Shown: one piece after another, positions 58,142 to 60,000 of the stretch
How the letters are laid out: every line of letters starts with the position of its first letter
Position numbering within the stretch: the first letter of the stretch is position 1
NCBI RefSeq assembly: GCF_026151205.1
Contig: NC_087076.1
Location: 19,215,919 to 19,275,918 of the forward strand
DNA length: 60,000 nucleotides
From: Bolinopsis microptera
Lineage: Eukaryota; Ctenophora; Tentaculata; Lobata; Bolinopsidae
Direction: 5' to 3'
Program-made: the position numbers and the translations under genes
Notes under the pieces: generated by a model
The model's input: only the letters and a program-made list of their open reading frames with translations
The model's database searches: none
What the model was told of the DNA's origin: nothing

Positions 58142-60000
58142 CTGAAATGTTTAATGCTAGTGTTGGACAATTCCACGTTAAGCTGTTAAGGTCGCGTTTG
58201 GTGAAAATGCGAAATTTTTAGACAGGCACATAATTTTAGTGAAAATAAGTTCTCTAGACTTTCAACGTTATTAAGCTAGGTAACCAATGTTTTTTGTTTG
58301 ATATTGAAAGGCAGTAAAACTATCAGACCGCGATGAATGGGGACTTGCCATATTAATATCCATGAAATTCCATTTACTGAAGTACGGTTCCAAAAATTAG
58401 ACCTCTGCAAAGTGTCAAAACTGTTCAGATCAAACAATTTTTCTCAAAAATATCCGTAAGGACGGTGTCGCGTTATAATGCTAAAAAACCACTGTAACCT
58501 TTCTCTTCTGTCAAAGGCAAAGGAGTACCATAGTGGTGTCGCGTTATGCTAAAAAACCACTGTAACCTTTCTCTTCTGTCAAAGGCAAAGGAGTACCATA
58601 GTGGTGTCGCGTTATGCTAAAAAACCACTGTAACCTTTCTCTTCTGTCAAAGGCAAAGGAGTACCATAGTGGTGTCGCGTTATGCTAAAAAACCACTGTA
58701 ACCTTTCTCTTCTGTCAAAGGCAAAGGAGTACCATAGTGGTGTCGCGTTATGCTAAAAAACCACAGTAACCTTTCTCTTCTGTCAAATGCAAAGGAGTAC
58801 CATAGAATTTGTCAGGATCTTATCTTTCACGATAAACATTTTGGAAGGACGGTCCGAACTTGCCACGTCCGTTACATTTTTACATTTTTTTGAAACTTTT
58901 CTAAAAATCTAAAGATTTATTCTAAGCTGAGACCGTCTTAGACAAAAAGATGTGATGTTTTCATATTTTCAGATCCAAAATTGAACAGAAAATGACTGAG
59001 TTATGGACACGTTTTTTTTTAAGTGTGGTGAAAATGACTTTGAGTGCCATGACACTTTTGACAATTAAAGTAAAATGACTAGTAACTAGAAAGTGTTGCA
59101 CAGAAATGCCTTTAATCTTAACTGCCCCTGTAAGGAAAATCCATTAGTTAGTTAATATGTCATAATATAGTACCAAGGTAGTGCCAGTTTTCAGCATTTT
59201 GGACTATAATGTTTAAAACGCCCGTAAAAAACTGAATTTTGCGACTTTTCTGTTCAAAATTCAGATTATGTCTCAGAAGTATTCAAAGAATATTTGGATT
59301 GGGGTAGGAATACTTGAACTGTGCTCAAAATAAGCAAAAAGTCATTTGTTTGGTAAAATTTCTAGTTTGGTTGAAGGGGTTGTACAAGGCCCATACTTTC
59401 GATCAGCTTGTGAATGAACTGTAACAACTTTGAAGAAACGTTGGTCTGTAATAATGTAACCTAGGAAAAACCTATTGTGTGCCTGTATTCAGTAAAAATT
59501 CACTCACAAAATTACAATTGAGTTTTTTTACATTGCAGTAGCTAGACAGCAACAAATTAGAACTTTTTTCAATCGTACTGTCGAGATTAAGTCTGCTCAA
59601 CAGCATTCTGTTCGAAAATCAACTTAAGAGTGTGTCAGTTTTCAGTAAAAAGTCATTTTTAGGTCAAATTCATCACGATTCAAAATTCGAAAGAAATGAC
59701 TCTTTGCTGAATATTGGCACTATACAATTGATGTCTGACAGCATAAGCAGGTTCATCAAGATGATTCTTTACAAAATCTAACGATATTGTGTGTTCTAAT
59801 TCAGCAAAAAGTCATTTTATAAATAATATTTTTAGCTTAAAATCTTCATAGAAATGACTTTTTGCTGATTATTGGCACGATAAAGTAGATTTCTGACAAC
59901 AATATCATGTTCATCATGGAAATTTGGGACATACTATTGATGTTTGAAGTTCATTGTGCCAGTTTTAAGTTAGTTATAGCAGGTTATCACAACACTGCTT
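58142..60000. other. Upstream region of the LDLa receptor; no exon recognised
   Basis: AT-rich. From 58,980 to the edge AAAGTCATTT and its inverse AAATGACT recur (for example GAAATGACTTTTTGCTGA near 59,855 and a variant near 59,693), suggesting an unclassified repeat family. A signal-peptide exon for the receptor is expected here or beyond 60,000 but I could not pick one. Confidence 0.5.
58465..58806 (+). repeat. 68-bp tandem repeat, five copies
   Basis: The unit contains GTGGTGTCGCGTTATGCTAA and GGCAAAGGAGTACCATA. The copies differ by only a few bases. Confidence 0.95.

Overview
The window is nuclear DNA from an invertebrate animal. The genes have many small exons with GT-AG introns, most introns are full of minisatellites and transposable elements, and there are no operons. 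The mix (adhesion GPCR, LDLa-bearing GPCR, ABCB transporter, Penelope-like, L2-type LINE, Ty3/gypsy and a possible RAG1/Transib-like element) would suit a cnidarian or another early-branching or marine invertebrate. The species cannot be named from the sequence alone.

Layout. 1-2.2 kb: 3' half of an L2/CR1-type LINE, then a Penelope-like 3' fragment. 4.67-14.94 kb (+): an eight-exon adhesion GPCR gene, with a signal peptide, three copies of an unnamed ~145-residue module, two sushi-like domains, cysteine-rich GCC2/GCC3-like repeats, a GPS motif and 7TM. Part of it is a recent 2-2.8 kb tandem duplication. 15.3-17.6 kb: a decayed Penelope-like element (RT plus GIY-YIG) with an inverted 3' copy. 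18-20.8 kb: repeats and a 46-G run. 20.87 kb to beyond the right edge (+): an ABCB/P-glycoprotein-type full transporter. I followed 26 coding exons, all phase-compatible, to 54,420; the last part of TMD2 and all of NBD2 are not in the window. 54.9-58.1 kb (-): the large exon of an LDLa-repeat, rhodopsin-type 7TM receptor that sits inside the unfinished ABC transcription unit.

The ABC introns hold most of the unusual material. Intron 7 carries a 4.1 kb element with poly-G tips and long inverted arms, inserted in a minisatellite; a TTAA-flanked element sits inside one arm. Intron 12 carries a 9.35 kb element (31,028-40,376) with CACGATGGGACC inverted ends and a 5-bp duplication AATTG. It contains a minus-strand exon that closely resembles the C-terminal catalytic-Glu region of RAG1, plus a small multi-exon gene, a 39-bp coiled-coil-coding array and clusters of a 16-bp palindrome. 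A 1.46 kb element with perfect 26-bp ends and oriented internal repeats follows 46 bases further on. Intron 18 carries a complete Ty3/gypsy element (47,042-51,424) with 119-bp LTRs, a 5-bp duplication and an apparent self-priming site.

A second theme is that many tandem repeats in the ABC gene start at exon-intron junctions. Exon ends with their splice donors or acceptors are copied into the intron at six exons, and one 21-bp minisatellite family follows the donors of three other exons.
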